DNA of 64,000 nt from Symbiodinium sp. CCMP2592 (lineage: Eukaryota; Sar; Dinophyceae; Suessiales; Symbiodiniaceae), in assembly GCA_905221615.1 (NCBI GenBank), contig CAJNDT010000136.1, positions 631,001 through 695,000 on the forward strand. Direction: 5' to 3'. Under the pieces are notes generated by a model. The model saw nothing but the letters and a program-made list of their open reading frames with translations. It was not told the DNA's origin and made no database searches. Both the position numbers and the translations under genes were made by a program. Positions within the stretch are counted from its first letter, which is position 1. Each line of letters begins with the position of its first letter. Shown in pieces: positions 31,440 through 41,874 of this stretch.

Positions 31440-31514
31440 AAGCAACGCTCCAGAGCGTTGTTCTCCACCCCTTTGGGAGCCAAACATCCGAACATGAGCA
31501 ATGAAACTCGAGAA
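31440..31514 (+). CDS. 25-codon exon, phase 0 at both ends
   Basis: CCTGACAG before, GTAGCTTTAGGGTTCAG after. The frame is KQRSRALFSTPLGAKHPNMS NETRE with no stop. CCCTAAA tract left and heptad donor right. Confidence 0.6.
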
Positions 31515-31839
31515 GTAGCTTTAGGGTTCAGTGTTTAGGATTTCGAGAAGCATTCAATGAACTTGGATGACTATGATTTATGGTGTAATGCTCGAGTAGC
31601 ACATATGGGCTCGCCTTCCATCTGCTCCCCTGAAGTGTTCGATGTGTTGACGGCTTTCTCGAGTTGGCTGTAAAACGCCGTTTCGACTCCAAATTCCTTA
31701 TGCCTGGCGTAAACAAAGCCTGCAGCATGAAGTTGTTGTCCTAAGCCCTCCCAGACCCTGATACCCGCAAGCGCGAAACCTTACACGCCTAACCCTAAAC
31801 CCTAGGTCCTAAAGATCCTAAACCCTACACCCGAAGCTC

Positions 31840-31898
31840 GGATCCACTCCTTACTGCGCGACCCTGGTGCGCTGTTGGCTATAGTCTCCTGAGGGAGT
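31840..31898 (+). CDS. Weak exon candidate between CCCTAAA and TTTAG tracts
   Basis: After CTACACCCGAAG a frame reads SDPLLTARPWCAVGYSLLR. The right border is unclear. Supported mainly by its position between opposite heptad tracts. Confidence 0.3.
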
Positions 31899-31990
31899 GT
31901 GTTTTGTTTTTGAACTGTTGTTCATATGAACCTAGTGTTTAAGCAATAGTTTTGTTATGGTTTTAGGGGGGGTAGAGTTGATCTCTGCAG

Positions 31991-32038
31991 AGGCGGTGGC
32001 GTTGCGCCAATCGCTTGGAGAAGGCAGCTGAGTTGGGA
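31991..32038 (+). CDS. Short exon, basic/helical
   Basis: Acceptor GATCTCTGCAG opens RRWRCANRLEKAAELG; donor GTTTCGAGG (32039) or GTTGGG (32032). Confidence 0.4.
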
Positions 32039-32702
32039 GTTTCGAGGTCTTTGGCCCTTAACTAGACCCTAAACTCGTAGGCCACAGATCCTAAACCGTT
32101 AAGCCTTAAATCCCAACCCCGTAAGCCTGAACCCGTGGTCTATGGATCCGGTCTTGGGTGATGGACACCTGGACACCCAAAAGTAGGTGAAAACAATGGC
32201 CCGCAACTAACAAAAGGCCATTATTCTGCGCGCATTTGGGGTCCTGCTTCAGCCGCTTAGAAAGGATGTATGGTTGCAGGCTCAGGCTTTTGTAGCGATT
32301 ACCGGGGAGGGGGAGGGGCGAAGGGTGAAAGGTTTCAGGTGTTCCATGATGTTGTGTGAGTGGCAAGTTGTTGGAGTTAATGCAGGGGGACAGGCAAGGG
32401 ATTCCGCACGCCTTAAGCTGGCTGTTGCTTCAAGTTGCGATTCTTAAGTACACATGCAGGAACTCCGTTTCTGATATAGAGGTCTGAATCGGTAGCCATA
32501 GTATCCAGTGTAGTCCGTTTGCAATCGCACTATACTCCAAACCCCGTTCTCTTCATTAACGCTCCTGCATCAGAACCCTTGGCATATACCATAGTATCCC
32601 TGGTAGGCCCCATGCAGTTACCCTATACTATGCTCTACTATACCCCACTTTACTCTACCATATACTCTACTACGCTATAGACCCTAAACCTTATCTTAAC
32701 AG
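32039..32702. other. Intron stretch with CCCTAAA words and ACTATACT-rich part
   Basis: CCCTAAACTCG to CCCCGTAAGCC at 32055-32130. 32610-32690 is rich in CTATACTCTACTATACCCC words. A weak inverted repeat with ends ATGCAGGAACTC / GCTCCTGCAT spans about 32454-32572. Confidence 0.4.
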
Positions 32703-32753
32703 CTTTGGGTTCTTTGAGGCCTCTGCATCTGCATCGTCGGCTCGGGCGATGAG
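32703..32753 (+). CDS. 51-bp exon
   Basis: CCCTAAACCTTATCTTAACAG before, GTGATC after. The frame is FGFFEASASASSARAM. GT-rich TTTAGGG-type tract follows (32785-32930). Confidence 0.5.
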
Positions 32754-33077
32754 GTGATCTGACGGTTAATCCGAAGTTTTGCGAGGGTTTAGTGGGGTTT
32801 GGGTTTCAGGGTTGAGGGTGGTAGGGGTTAGAGTCAGGGTTTAGCATTAGGATTCTAGGTTTAGGATCCAGGGTTCATTAAAGTTCTGGGTTTAGGGCTT
32901 TAGGATTCAGGGTGTAGGGGTAATGGCCGAAGTCTTCCCGGAGCGAGCGCTTTTGACAGGTCTCGGGGGCAGATTTGCTTGAAGAGGGTTCCTTTCGTGA
33001 TTTTCGGACGGCTTGGGGCTGTGTAGGGCTTGTATAGCTACAGCGCTTAGGAGCCTAAACCCCTAAAGGCGGAACAG

Positions 33078-33245
33078 TGGCGAGGACGTCCGGGTTGTGG
33101 TCAAGAAGCCACACCAATCACAGAAAGTCGAGCGACACGCCGGCGGCACCGATTGCAAGCGGTTTCAGCGACAGCCGAAGGCCTCAGTAGCAGGAGCTGC
33201 CTCCAATACTGCAACACTTTTAGGCCTTCGGCTCTGGGATGATGG
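33078..33245 (+). CDS. 168-bp exon with consensus donor
   Basis: Acceptor AGGCGGAACAG and donor GTAAGC (33246). The frame has GEDVRVVVKKPHQSQKVERH, then GGTDCKRFQRQPKASVAGAA and ATLLGLRLWDD. CCTAAACCCCTAAAG lies just upstream. Best-supported exon of this segment; no domain recognised. Confidence 0.6.
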
Positions 33246-33364
33246 GTAAGCATGCTAGCAAGAAAGCTGCTAGTCTGCATGTATCCAAGCCATCTTACGT
33301 TTGGCAGCAACAACAGCTCGTGGGTTTGCGAACAGCACGGGAAACCTGATTGCTTGCAACCCAA

Positions 33365-33470
33365 GCATCACCAATATTGCGGCAAGAAAAAGTACGAGCA
33401 ACCAGGAGAGCGTTGCAAGCCCTGCTTGACCGTCCTCAGCTCCTTTGTTCACCGACCCCGCGGAGCGCGG
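33365..33470 (+). CDS. Exon
   Basis: After CAACCCAAG the frame reads ILRQEKVRATRRALQALLDR then PQLLCSPTPRSAG; donor GTAATG at 33471. An alternative frame (Cys-rich, CxxC...) is also open across this interval. Confidence 0.45.
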
Positions 33471-33554
33471 GTAATGTCTGTACGACGGCTTGCAGCGTCA
33501 AAGCAGTTGTAATAGTCTCCATAATCCATTCCCCCGTTCCCTACCAAGCACCAG

Positions 33555-33624
33555 ACAGACAAGGCGACTGCTGCTGCGGCGGCGCGGCAAGTGGCAGGGT
33601 CACAGGGCTCTGAGGCTGCTAGGG
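33555..33624 (+). CDS. Exon, Ala/Gln-rich
   Basis: CCAAGCACCAG before, GTCGGGGG after. The frame TDKATAAAAARQVAGSQGSE AARG is low-complexity. Moderately supported. Confidence 0.4.
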
Positions 33625-34790
33625 GTCGGGGGATAACAATATTTAGAAATTTAGGTGCCCACTTACCTGCCTATACCATAATTATGGTATACCATACTTT
33701 ACTAGGTTTAGGGACTTAGATCATGGGTACTTTAGGGGCGTGAATAACTAGAATAGGATTCCCTTAAAGGGTTCCTTTAAAAGGGGGTCCATAAGGGTTA
33801 CTATGAGGGTTCTATGAGAAGGAGGCCTTCATAATCAGAGTAGGGTTTTGGGGCCCACTATAAGATAAGTATAATAAGGAACACCGAAATAGTGTAGGCA
33901 ATTATCAAGGCCCCGATAGCATAGGTGCGGGGGTTTAGGGTTCTCGGGCTTTTGGGGCTCTAGCGTTTAGGGGTTTTGGGTTCTAAGGCTTCCAGGGTTT
34001 GCGGTTTTCGGGTTCTGGGGTTTTGGGTTTGCTGTGTAGGACTTTTAGGGTTCAGGGCTTCTAGAGTTCGGGGGTTTTTGGGGTTCTTGGGCTCTACCCG
34101 AAGACCCCAAACCCCTAAAGGAGCTTCTTAGACCCTTATAGAGATCGTGTTAGGATCCCTTTCAGGTTTTGAGGGGAATAAGGTTTGAGGTGGTTTTGGG
34201 GGTTTTGGGTTTGGAGGTCTTGGGTTTAGGGTTTTGTGGTTTTAGGGTCTTTCGCTGAGTCTAGCGACGTAATGTGACTCCCGGGCAAGAACCTTCGCTT
34301 CTTCAGATCTTGCTCGGGCCTTTGCGGGACTTCTCGTCCCGAGTCGTGCTCCACGGTGCAAGATCAACCTAAACCCCCGAACACAGGGGTCTTGCACATT
34401 AAACAAATAGCACTACCCCTGCTTTAGTCCGTATATGAGTATAGTACACCAGAATATGCTCGAAGCCGAATTCTATGCATATCAGGGTCGTTCGTGTGTG
34501 TCTCTGTGTGTGTGTGTGTTTGTCTCTGTATTGCATCGCTAGTCTGAAGACAAATAGAGCTAAGTTTTCGCTGTGGGATTCAGGGTAGTGGGGTTTACCA
34601 AATGTAGGATTGCATGCGCGTGTCTTCGCCCGGGTGGTTCGGTTCCGGGTGCGCGGACCGACCGCTGGCGTGACCCGACGCAGACCTCGAACTTCGAACT
34701 CGAAGCCCCTAAACCCGAAACCCTAAACATCAAACCCTGAACCCGGAACCCTAAACCCGAAAGCCTACACCCTAATGCCTTCGCCCGAAG
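33625..34790. repeat. Long intron rich in TTTAGGG, then CCCTAAA
   Basis: 33930-34100 and 34165-34255 are GGGTTT/TTAGGG/TTCGGG-rich on the + strand; 34100-34130 and 34690-34780 are CCCTAAACC-rich. A possible foldback of family F sits at 33650-33740. The last words run into TCGCCCGAAG, the next acceptor. Confidence 0.65.
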
Positions 34791-34852
34791 CAGCCAACCG
34801 ACTCGGCAGGGACCCTGTGTGACGAGACGACTGCAATGGGCACAGGGTTCCT
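34791..34852 (+). CDS. 62-bp exon with consensus donor GTAAGA
   Basis: Frame QPTDSAGTLCDETTAMGTGF between CGCCCGAAG and GTAAGAGTTTGTAGGG. CCCTAAA tract left, TAGGG words right. Confidence 0.55.
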
Positions 34853-35139
34853 GTAAGAGTTTGTAGGGTTCTATGACAGAGTCCCCTAATAACACTACAT
34901 TTTAAATATCTTTCAACTTTAAACCCCAATATCCCTAAGCCCTACTAGCCTTAACCCTGGGCCCTAACAACCTCAATGAGCCTAATTGCTCTAATAGGCC
35001 CTGTGCCTTCACAATCCCCCCAAAGAACTAGTGAGCCTAAGAACCCTAAACCATAATAATCTTAATAACTGATGACCCTGGTAAGCCTAACGACCCTAAA
35101 CCCCAATATCCCTAAGCTCTTTTGTCGTCGTGCTGCTAT

Positions 35140-35465
35140 TGTTTAGGGTTCCGTGTTGGATTCCGTTTAGATTTCCGCTTAGGGTTCCTCAGGTTCCGCA
35201 TAGGGTTCCGTTTCAGGTTCCACTTAGGGTTCCGTTTCAGTTTCCGTTTAGGGTTCCCTTTCAAGTTCCGCTTAGGGTTCCGTTTCAGTTTCCGTTTAGG
35301 GTTCCGTTTCAGGTTCCGCTTAGGGTTCCGTTTCAGTTTCCGTTTAGGCTTCCCTTTCAAGTTCCACTTAGGGTTCTGTTTCAGTTTCCGTTTAGGGTTC
35401 CGTTTAGGTTTCCGCTTAGGGTTCCGCTTAGGGTTCCGTTTGGTTTCCGTTCAGAGTTCAATTTA
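35140..35465. repeat. 12-bp tandem array TTCCGTTTAGGG
   Basis: About 27 units of a 12-mer (TTCCG(T/C)TTAGGG alternating with TTTCAGG and TTTCAAG variants) contain the telomere heptad plus five bases. The + strand reads FRLGFRFS and the minus strand RNPKRKLK repeats, both artefacts of a 12-bp (4-codon) unit with no stop. The block is preceded by CCCTAAA-type sequence (34915-35115). Confidence 0.9.
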
Positions 35466-35500
35466 GGGTTCCCATGCATGATGCGTAAAATTACTGTGCT

Positions 35501-35902
35501 GTGCGCGCCAGACCGATGGCAGCTCTGTGCTCGCCGCAAGAAGCGGAAGCACGGTCTTGGGCGGGCCAAAAAGAAGCACCACGGTGCGTTTCGCCAACAG
35601 AACGTTTGCCTCGCTGTCAGGATGTGCTTGTGCCTTTTTTGTCAGGCCGCGGTCCCGAAGATTCTTGGCTTCAATGGGCATCTAATCTAATGACCAGCGT
35701 CCATGCCCGACGTCCATGCAGGAAGAGTGGAAAGGCCACGGCCGGCCAAAATGAAGCGTCACGGCGCGTTTCTCCAACAGATCGTTTGCCTCGCTGTCAG
35801 GATGTGGTTGTGCCTTTTTGGTCAGGCCTCTGTCCTAAAGACTCTTGGCTTCAATGGGCATCTAATGGCCTGGCCAGAGCATCCATGCCCGAACGATGGT
35901 AA
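35501..35902 (+). CDS. Exon region with a 180-bp in-frame tandem duplication
   Basis: The word ACGG(T/C)GCGTTTC begins at 35581 and 35761, exactly 180 bp apart (60 codons). The frame reads RCQDVLVPFLSGRGPEDSWL QWASN in copy 1 and RCQDVVVPFWSGLCPKDSWL QWASN in copy 2. A different frame (FRQQNVCLAVRMCLCLF / FLQQIVCLAVRMWLCLF) is also open in both copies, so the coding frame is not certain. A shorter third related stretch (CATGCCCGAACG) occurs at 35884 and 35944. No family was recognised. Confidence 0.45.
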   Translation: MRARPMAALCSPQEAEARSWAGQKEAPRCVSPTERLPRCQDVLVPFLSGRGPEDSWLQWASNLMTSVHARRPCRKSGKATAGQNEASRRVSPTDRLPRCQDVVVPFWSGLCPKDSWLQWASNGLARASMPERW

Positions 35903-36254
35903 TGCTCATGCTGCATGGTAGCAGATCCATGGCCAAGGCATCCATGCCCGAACGCCGGAAACGTCCACTGTGCCATGGTATTAAAACCTTCTGGCGTTGA
36001 AGCCACATTACCCGCAGGGGTTTGCTTGCCACTTGCGTGTTCGGTTCTCGCTCTTCTGGCGTTGCGGCGCTGCTGGCAGCCGTGGGAAGATGCATCTTGG
36101 CCTACGTCGCTGTCGCTCGGAAACAAAATGTCTGCCAGTTTGAGGCGCAGCTAAAGAACTGCCACGGGGTTTCCTGAATTTATAACTTGTTCTTGATCTT
36201 TGCGGCTTGATGTTTTGATCCTTGTTTCATTTCGTTGGTCCGTCACCCTCGCAG

Positions 36255-36584
36255 GTCATCGAAAGTCCTGGAGTGCTAGAGCGCAGGCGAGGGCGCCGGG
36301 ATGATCGCGTGCAATTCCGCAGAAGAGGAGCGCTCGTCGAGGAGCGGCCATTCGGGTTTCACGGCATGCGTGCCTGGTTGAAAGCCTACGCGGCCGGGAG
36401 TGGCGAGGTGACGCGAACTGGCCCGAGCCCTCGCCAAAAAATGGCGGGGCTGGCTTACCCGAGAAGAGTGCAGGCTTCTACGGGGAGCGTCCCAGCCCTT
36501 TGGGCACAAGCCTGCGCGGAGAGGTCCGCGGGCGAAGCGGGAGGCTTCCCCGGCTCCGTCCTTCCACTGGTCGGACTGGCAGAA
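36255..36584 (+). CDS. 330-bp exon, Arg/Gly-rich, phase 0
   Basis: A pyrimidine-rich acceptor (GTCCGTCACCCTCGCAG) opens 110 codons without a stop: VIESPGVLERRRGRRDDRVQ, later RPFGFHGMRAWLKAYAAGSG and SVPALWAQACAERSAGEAGG, ending GLAE at donor GTGATTTAG (36585). It is one of the longest well-bordered exons. No domain recognised; a minus frame of 77 codons overlaps but lacks borders. Confidence 0.55.
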
Positions 36585-37119
36585 GTGATTTAGAATTAGG
36601 TTTATCTTCCTGTTTTAGATTGAAGCGTTAGTTGTTTAGAAGGAATTCGCATCCAAGAGGTTTAGGACGAAGCAGCTAGAATATCATCTTCTCCCAGCTT
36701 CGCTGCCAGGGTTTGATGGAAGCAGCACATACAGTCTAAGTTTACTGCTCGGAGCTGCTTGCTCAGACTTGCTGAGCTAGCATCCCCACGCTAAAGCTGT
36801 TCGGCTTCAGCAGGCGGCTGGGGGCTTTCATGAAAGATGAAGTTAGGGTTGAGCATGGAGCTTCAAGGTTTTTGAAGGTTGTGTAGGGATTCGGTTCCTG
36901 AAGCTTTCACAGTCCCAAGCAGATCAAGCCTCAGGGGCTTCAAAGCTCCAAAACCCCAAACCCCAAATCCTCAAACCCGAGCCCCAAATCCTGAACTTAC
37001 AATCCAACACTTTAAAGCCCAGAGCCCACATGCACCAAAACCAAATTCCATCCCGTAAAAGCAAAATGCCAGAAAAACACACCTTGGATTGCGGGCCTGA
37101 TATGGAATAATGAAATCTT
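36585..37119. other. Intron stretch; CCCAAA-type words
   Basis: 36905-37020 is rich in CCAAAACCCCAAACCCC and CCCAAATCC. No exon seen. Confidence 0.45.
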
Positions 37120-37490
37120 TTCAACCTTGTGCACTCCGACGGTAGGGCCTTGGACTGATGGGGGCGCCCCTGATGTTTTAAAGTCAGAACTCTGACACGG
37201 CTTTGAACTCCCGGTGGGGCCTTGGACTGCGGAGCGCATCTGATTGAGAAACCAGAAATAATCTAGTAAACCTTGAGCCCCGAGCGTGCCTTGGACTGAT
37301 GGGGTGCCCTTGATCTCAACATCAGAATTCTAAAAGACCTTGAACTCAGGGTGGGGCAATGGACTGCGGGGCACCCGTGATTTTGGGAGTATGAAGTCTT
37401 TTCAACTTTGAACTCCAGCGGGGCGGTGAACTGATGGGCGCCCCTGATCTTAGCATGGGCGCCCCTGACTTTTAAATTTTGAATCTTTTG
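37120..37490. repeat. Degenerate tandem repeat, about 70 bp
   Basis: Five or so copies of a unit GGGGCCTTGGACTGATGGGG then CGCCCCTGATCTTAACATCAG. Copies begin near 37140, 37210, 37280, 37345 and 37415, with a partial extra CATGGGCGCCCCTGA at 37454. Confidence 0.8.
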
Positions 37491-37839
37491 ACCCGTGGAA
37501 AAGTTATTGGTTGCGTCCGATGGAGACGATAATCTATGAGGTGTCTTAGCTCCGACTGGGACGTCGTGGGCAACCTGCACCCGTAAAAGATGAATCTATA
37601 GGGTTCCTAAAATGCATCTATAGGGTTTAGCATCTACTTAGAGATCATGGGACCTAGTAAGTAAGGTTCATTTAAAGGTGCTTTAGGTTCTAGAAAAGGG
37701 GCCCCATTCAAAGTTCGCATTTTGCAAAACAGGTTTTGTCTTGAAGGGATCCCAGCTTGCCCCCGTCAGCCCATTGAAGTATTTCATCGGGCTGCTCAGT
37801 ACAGATCCCTGAATCTGAGCCTTAAAGACCCCTAATTAC

Positions 37840-37948
37840 TCTATGGGCCGAAACAAATACCTACTGTATTCCTTAGGTTTCCCTGTTATACGCATATTAT
37901 AAAGGAGCCCGAAACCCTATTCTAATGATTAAGGCCACTATATCACAG
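37840..37948. mobile_element. MITE-like family F copy
   Basis: Ends TACTCTATGGGCC and CTAATGATTAAGGCCACTAT around an AT-rich centre with GAGCCCGAAACCCTATTC. Confidence 0.55.
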
Positions 37949-38084
37949 AACCCTCATAGTAGTCCTTGCGGATCATAGTAATCCTTATAGAGACCTTTTC
38001 AATGAACCCTTTCAGGGAACTGTATTCTAATTGTTAAGACTCAACCCTTATAGTACATTCACGCTCTTGGGACCCTTGAGACAG

Positions 38085-38152
38085 GCAAGCTACGTCACCT
38101 TGGGCCAAGCAGGCGCCCAGCAGAGCTGCTCGGCGATTCGTAGAGCCAGGCA
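38085..38152 (+). CDS. 68-bp exon
   Basis: Acceptor CCTTGAGACAG and donor GTAACT (38153). The frame QATSPWAKQAPSRAARRFVE PG is basic. Confidence 0.45.
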
Positions 38153-38404
38153 GTAACTAAAATGTTTCAGGGCGTCTTTATCGTATGAAAGCAAAACGGG
38201 AGTTTTGGGGATTTGTAAGCATAACTAACTATATGAAGGACGAAGAGTACGGTTCGGGCGGTTATCTAAAATCTAAGCGGACCCTCAACCAATCACCCGA
38301 AACCCGTATGTGGCATGGCCTCAAACCCAAAACCTCAACACCCTAAACCTTCAACCCCCTTCCATAGAGTATGAGCCCCCCTCCCCCCTCTCCATACTTC
38401 CGGA

Positions 38405-38575
38405 GTATGAACCCCCCGCTGCGGGCTAGGGCTAGGGCTAGCCTAGGGGTTGGCCGAGCGTAGCCCAGGGGTAGGCCTAAGGCCGCAAGCCTAGGGCTGG
38501 CCTAGGGGCGCGTTGGGGGGGCTGGCTTGGGGTAGGGCTAAACCTAGGGTAGGGGTAGGCCTTGGGATTACTGTT
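38405..38575. repeat. CTAGGG/CCTAGG-rich patch
   Basis: Repeated GGGCTAGGGCTAG, GCCTAGGGG and GTAGGGGTAGGCC words, with many CCTAGG palindromes. It may be a variant of the heptad tracts. Confidence 0.65.
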
Positions 38576-38629
38576 ACTACTATCATTAGATCTATGGCTT
38601 TATTTTTCATTTATGTCGTGTTGTTGGTA

Positions 38630-39260
38630 TGATGATTATTATGACTTTCATTACTATTATTTCCACCGCTCGTAGTAGTACTAGTACTAGTACTAGTACT
38701 AGTACTAGTACTAGTACTAGTATTTCCAATGTTACCATTATTACGGGTATTACTATTGGTACCATCATTACGATCATTGTTATGACTTTCGTGCGATTTA
38801 TGGCTTTATTTTCATTTATGTCGTTGCTATGATTACCAGATTACCATTATGACTGGTATTACTATTACTAGCGCTTGTATTCGTACTAGTGTTGCTAATG
38901 TTAGTACTGTTATTGATATTGTTGGTATTATTATTACTATTACTACTATTATTACTGTCGACACTTTCATTAGATTTATGGCTTTCTTTTTCATTTATGC
39001 TGTGTTATTACTATGACCATTAGCATGACTATCATTACTATTACCATCGCTCGTACTAGTACTAGTATTGCCAATGTTACCATTATTACTATTATTATTA
39101 TTATTATTTCTGTTAGTACCATTATTACGATTACTAATTACTACCATTATTACTGTTATTACCATTGTTACTGTTCTTACTGTTATTACAATGCTTGCTG
39201 TTCTTTGTTACTATTACTAGTAGTACTATTATCACTATGATTACTAATTCTTACTATTAG
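38630..39260. repeat. ATTACTATTATT triplet-rich tract with ACTAGT microsatellite
   Basis: A (ACTAGT)n run of about eight units (38671-38721) sits in a 600-bp tract of ATTACT/ATTATT/ACCATT triplets. ORFs through it (Ile/Thr/Ser-rich) are artefacts. ACTAGT is self-complementary, so the run can form hairpins. Confidence 0.85.
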
Positions 39261-39287
39261 AGACCGAGCCGATAGGTCAATTCTTCC

Positions 39288-39356
39288 GGACTATTAACCC
39301 CCCCTGGGCGCCCAGGGGGGGGAATATTATGAGGCGGGGGTTAACAGTCCGGGAGC
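39288..39356. other. Nested palindrome with poly-C/poly-G arms
   Basis: An inner perfect palindrome CCCCCCTGGGCGCCCAGGGG GG (centre about 39309) sits in larger arms CCGGACTATTAACCCCC / GGGGGTTAACAGTCCGG. It may be a degenerate foldback element; G-runs could also form quadruplexes. Confidence 0.8.
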
Positions 39357-40294
39357 ATTGAGGGGGGGGGTCAATACTCGAGGAGTCTTGACGGGGGGGT
39401 GCGGGGGGTTACTAGTCCAGGAGTGTGGAAGGGGGTTAAACCAGGCTTCTATACCGCTTTTTGGGGTCCAGGCAAGGTTTGGGGCAGAGGCTCAGAAGCT
39501 GGTGTGTTGTTTAAGGGTTTTTTGTTTTTAGTCAGGATCCGCAGGTTTAGTATGAGGTTTCTTCATTCTCTGAGATTCCCTTATGTAAAGCCACCGAAGA
39601 TGACGGAACGCCCTTCGGTGTCGGTCGGTAAAGGTATGACGCCGCTGACCAAGTGGCAGACACTCCAAACCCTGTGCCTACACCCAAAACCTTCACACCG
39701 TAACACACACACACACACAAACCACGAGAATAAGCTTCAATCCTAAACCATCAAACCTTGCGTTCTGCACATGCCCCAAAGTTGCAGAGCTTCAGGTGTG
39801 TTGGGAGTTGAGCCCATCAGTCGGTCTTAAGTTTGCCTGGGAGGTGCGTGTGTGTGTGTGTCTGTGTGTGTGCGTGCGCGCGAGTTTTAAGGGTTAAGGG
39901 TTTAGGGTTTTGGGTTTGAGCATTGTTGAGATAGTTCTTGCCTTCATAGGTTTAGGGCTTGCGTGTTTATCGAGCCGTTTTGAATTGTCCCGCCTGCAGC
40001 AAGTCGCGTGGGAATGGACAAGAAGGAGAACCGAATAGATATGCGCGCCAGTTGTCTATGGGTGGACATTAGTATGAGCTACTAACAAGCCCTTATCCTT
40101 GAATGCTTGAACCCCAAGCCCCCGAAACTGTGAACTCTAAACGCCCCCTGGTTCGAAACTTTGAGACCCTGAAGCCAAACCCTACACTGAGGCCCCTACT
40201 AAAGCCCTTCGCTGTCCTGAAACGAACCTTCACGGGAGCCCTTAAAGGAACCGTTCTAGAACCTTTAGAGAACCCTCTTCTATGGCACCTTCAG
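39357..40294. other. Mixed stretch; weak exon candidates and GT microsatellite
   Basis: G-rich runs at 39360-39415. Frame 39399-39746 contains KPPKMTERPSVSVGKGMTPL, which could be an exon near 39580-39680. (TG)n at 39846-39880. Possible exon at about 39999-40065 (SRGNGQEGEPNRYARQLSMG) after CGCCTGCAG. CCCTAAA-type words at 40090-40205. Confidence 0.35.
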
Positions 40295-40358
40295 AGGAAC
40301 CTTCCCCTGAGATCCCTCCCAAATTCGAGGCTTTGTGGCCGCCTGCCCTCCCGAGAAG
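40295..40358 (+). CDS. 64-bp exon, acidic/proline-rich
   Basis: Acceptor CACCTTCAG opens EEPSPEIPPKFEALWPPALP R; donor GTCCGGGG (40359). Left flank has AACCCT words. Confidence 0.5.
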
Positions 40359-40407
40359 GTCCGGGGAGTTGGTGGTTTGGACATACATGATTGTTTGAAC
40401 ATGTTGG

Positions 40408-40510
40408 TTCGAAGGGCGCGCACGGAAAGAAGCCCAGGTAGTTGGAGGCAGATTATCAGGCCAGTCCAAGTTCTCTAAGGAGGAGTTTCAATATTTGAGG
40501 GCTTCAGGTT
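40408..40510 (+). CDS. Candidate exon
   Basis: Frame FEGRARKEAQVVGGRLSGQS KFSKEEFQYLRASG, followed by a donor-like GTTTCGG inside a TTTAGGG-type tract (40500-40660). The left border is not clear. Confidence 0.4.
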
Positions 40511-41003
40511 TCGGTGCTTGTGGGTTTTTAATTTGCGAGACTCTAGGAGGTTTGTGGTAAGGTCTAAAGTTTGAGTCTGAATGTTTAGGGGTTTAAGGGC
40601 TAGGGGTTTGGGCTTGAGGGTGTAGGGTTAAGAGGTTGAAGGTTTGGTTGGGGTCCTCCAGGATTCGGGTTTCCACAGGGGCCAAAGTGACCAATACTAT
40701 CTCTTGTGGTCCCCTGTTATCGTTACAGTAGGTTTTAGTCTAATGTTTTTTTTTTAATAAAAACCCTCTATGCTGTTATGTTTACGGCAGGTTATAGCTA
40801 CCATCAACCCATTTCCTGACGAAATGTCATGACAGAACCCAAGACCCTCAAGTAAGCAATGCCTCTTCAGCCGTACCAGAGGGGTCGAAGTAGTTACCAA
40901 AATCCTGATAGACACCATCAATAAACCCTGAACCCGAAACCCTAAGCCCGAAACCCCAAACACCAAACCCGAAACCAAAACGCTAAACCGTTGTTGGGAC
41001 CAG

Positions 41004-41123
41004 GTTTTCCAGCTGATCCCCCATTGGGCGGTCAGCGGCCTAGTCGGCACCGACCTTCCCGGTGGCTCGGACCTCGAGGCGTGGGCAGCTCTAAACGGCC
41101 TACAAGAAAGCCCTATAAAGTGA
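41004..41123 (+). CDS. Terminal-type exon with stop, CCCTAAA left
   Basis: Acceptor GGGACCAG opens VFQLIPHWAVSGLVGTDLPG then GSDLEAWAALNGLQESPIK and TGA. The upstream 75 bp are CCCGAAACCCTAAGCCC-type. Composition is clearly protein-like. If the stop is real this ends one transcript. Confidence 0.55.
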   Translation, partial: VFQLIPHWAVSGLVGTDLPGGSDLEAWAALNGLQESPIK

Positions 41124-41874
41124 AAGAAGTAAGGGGTCACCCGTTGCTCATATTTTTATAAGAACTTTGGAAGACTTGTTCTGGTGATGTTGAGCGGGGT
41201 AGAAGCTTTTCAGAGGGTTGAAAGGGATTTATAGATTAGCTTCAGTCGACTTTTGCGGAGCGTCATAAGGTTTTCCATGGCTTTTGCAGGGGCTTTAGAA
41301 GCGTGGTATGAGGGTGTCTTGACTGTAAATTGGCTTGTAGATGACTGTGGCAAACGATTTGTCAGACTTCTAAGGGCCTGAGAAGACTTTCCAAGTGGAT
41401 TTGGGCTAAACAAGGGCTTGTCTGGTTTGAGAAGCATGTTTCGAGGTAGTTCTATACGGTTTCGGAGTTGTTGTCTTGCGTAATCACCATCATAGAACCC
41501 CGTAGACCCCGGCAGGATCTTCATAAATTGCTGTGAAAAACACGTGACGTGAAGACAAAGCTTCCAAGAACCTCGATCCAACGACATTCCGGGCCTTGAT
41601 TAAGATCCCCTGTAGACCTCATAGATCCCGTGTAGAACCTTTATAGATCGCTTATCGAATCCCTAGAGACCCAAAACCCAAAACCCTACACCCAAAGCTG
41701 TACACAAACCCTGAAGCCATCTGAACCCTAAGCCCTTCATCCCTTGTAGAGTCGAGATGGACCCAAAATCCTCAGCCCTAAACCCTAAGACGTAATTTTA
41801 TCCCAAGATCCCTTGTAGATCCCTTCCTTGCAAAACCCTTAGACCCTAAACCCTGAATCCTGGATCCTTTGTAG
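41124..41874. other. Intergenic or intron; CCCTAAA-type words from 41650
   Basis: A minus-strand frame (41210-41587, 125 codons) has no borders or domain. CCCTAAACCC and CCCTTAGACCC words dominate 41665-41865. Confidence 0.4.

Noticed and set aside
35136-35360. Minus-strand Lys/Arg/Asn-Pro repeat protein
   Set aside because: Artefact of the 12-bp array (four codons per unit) with no stop.
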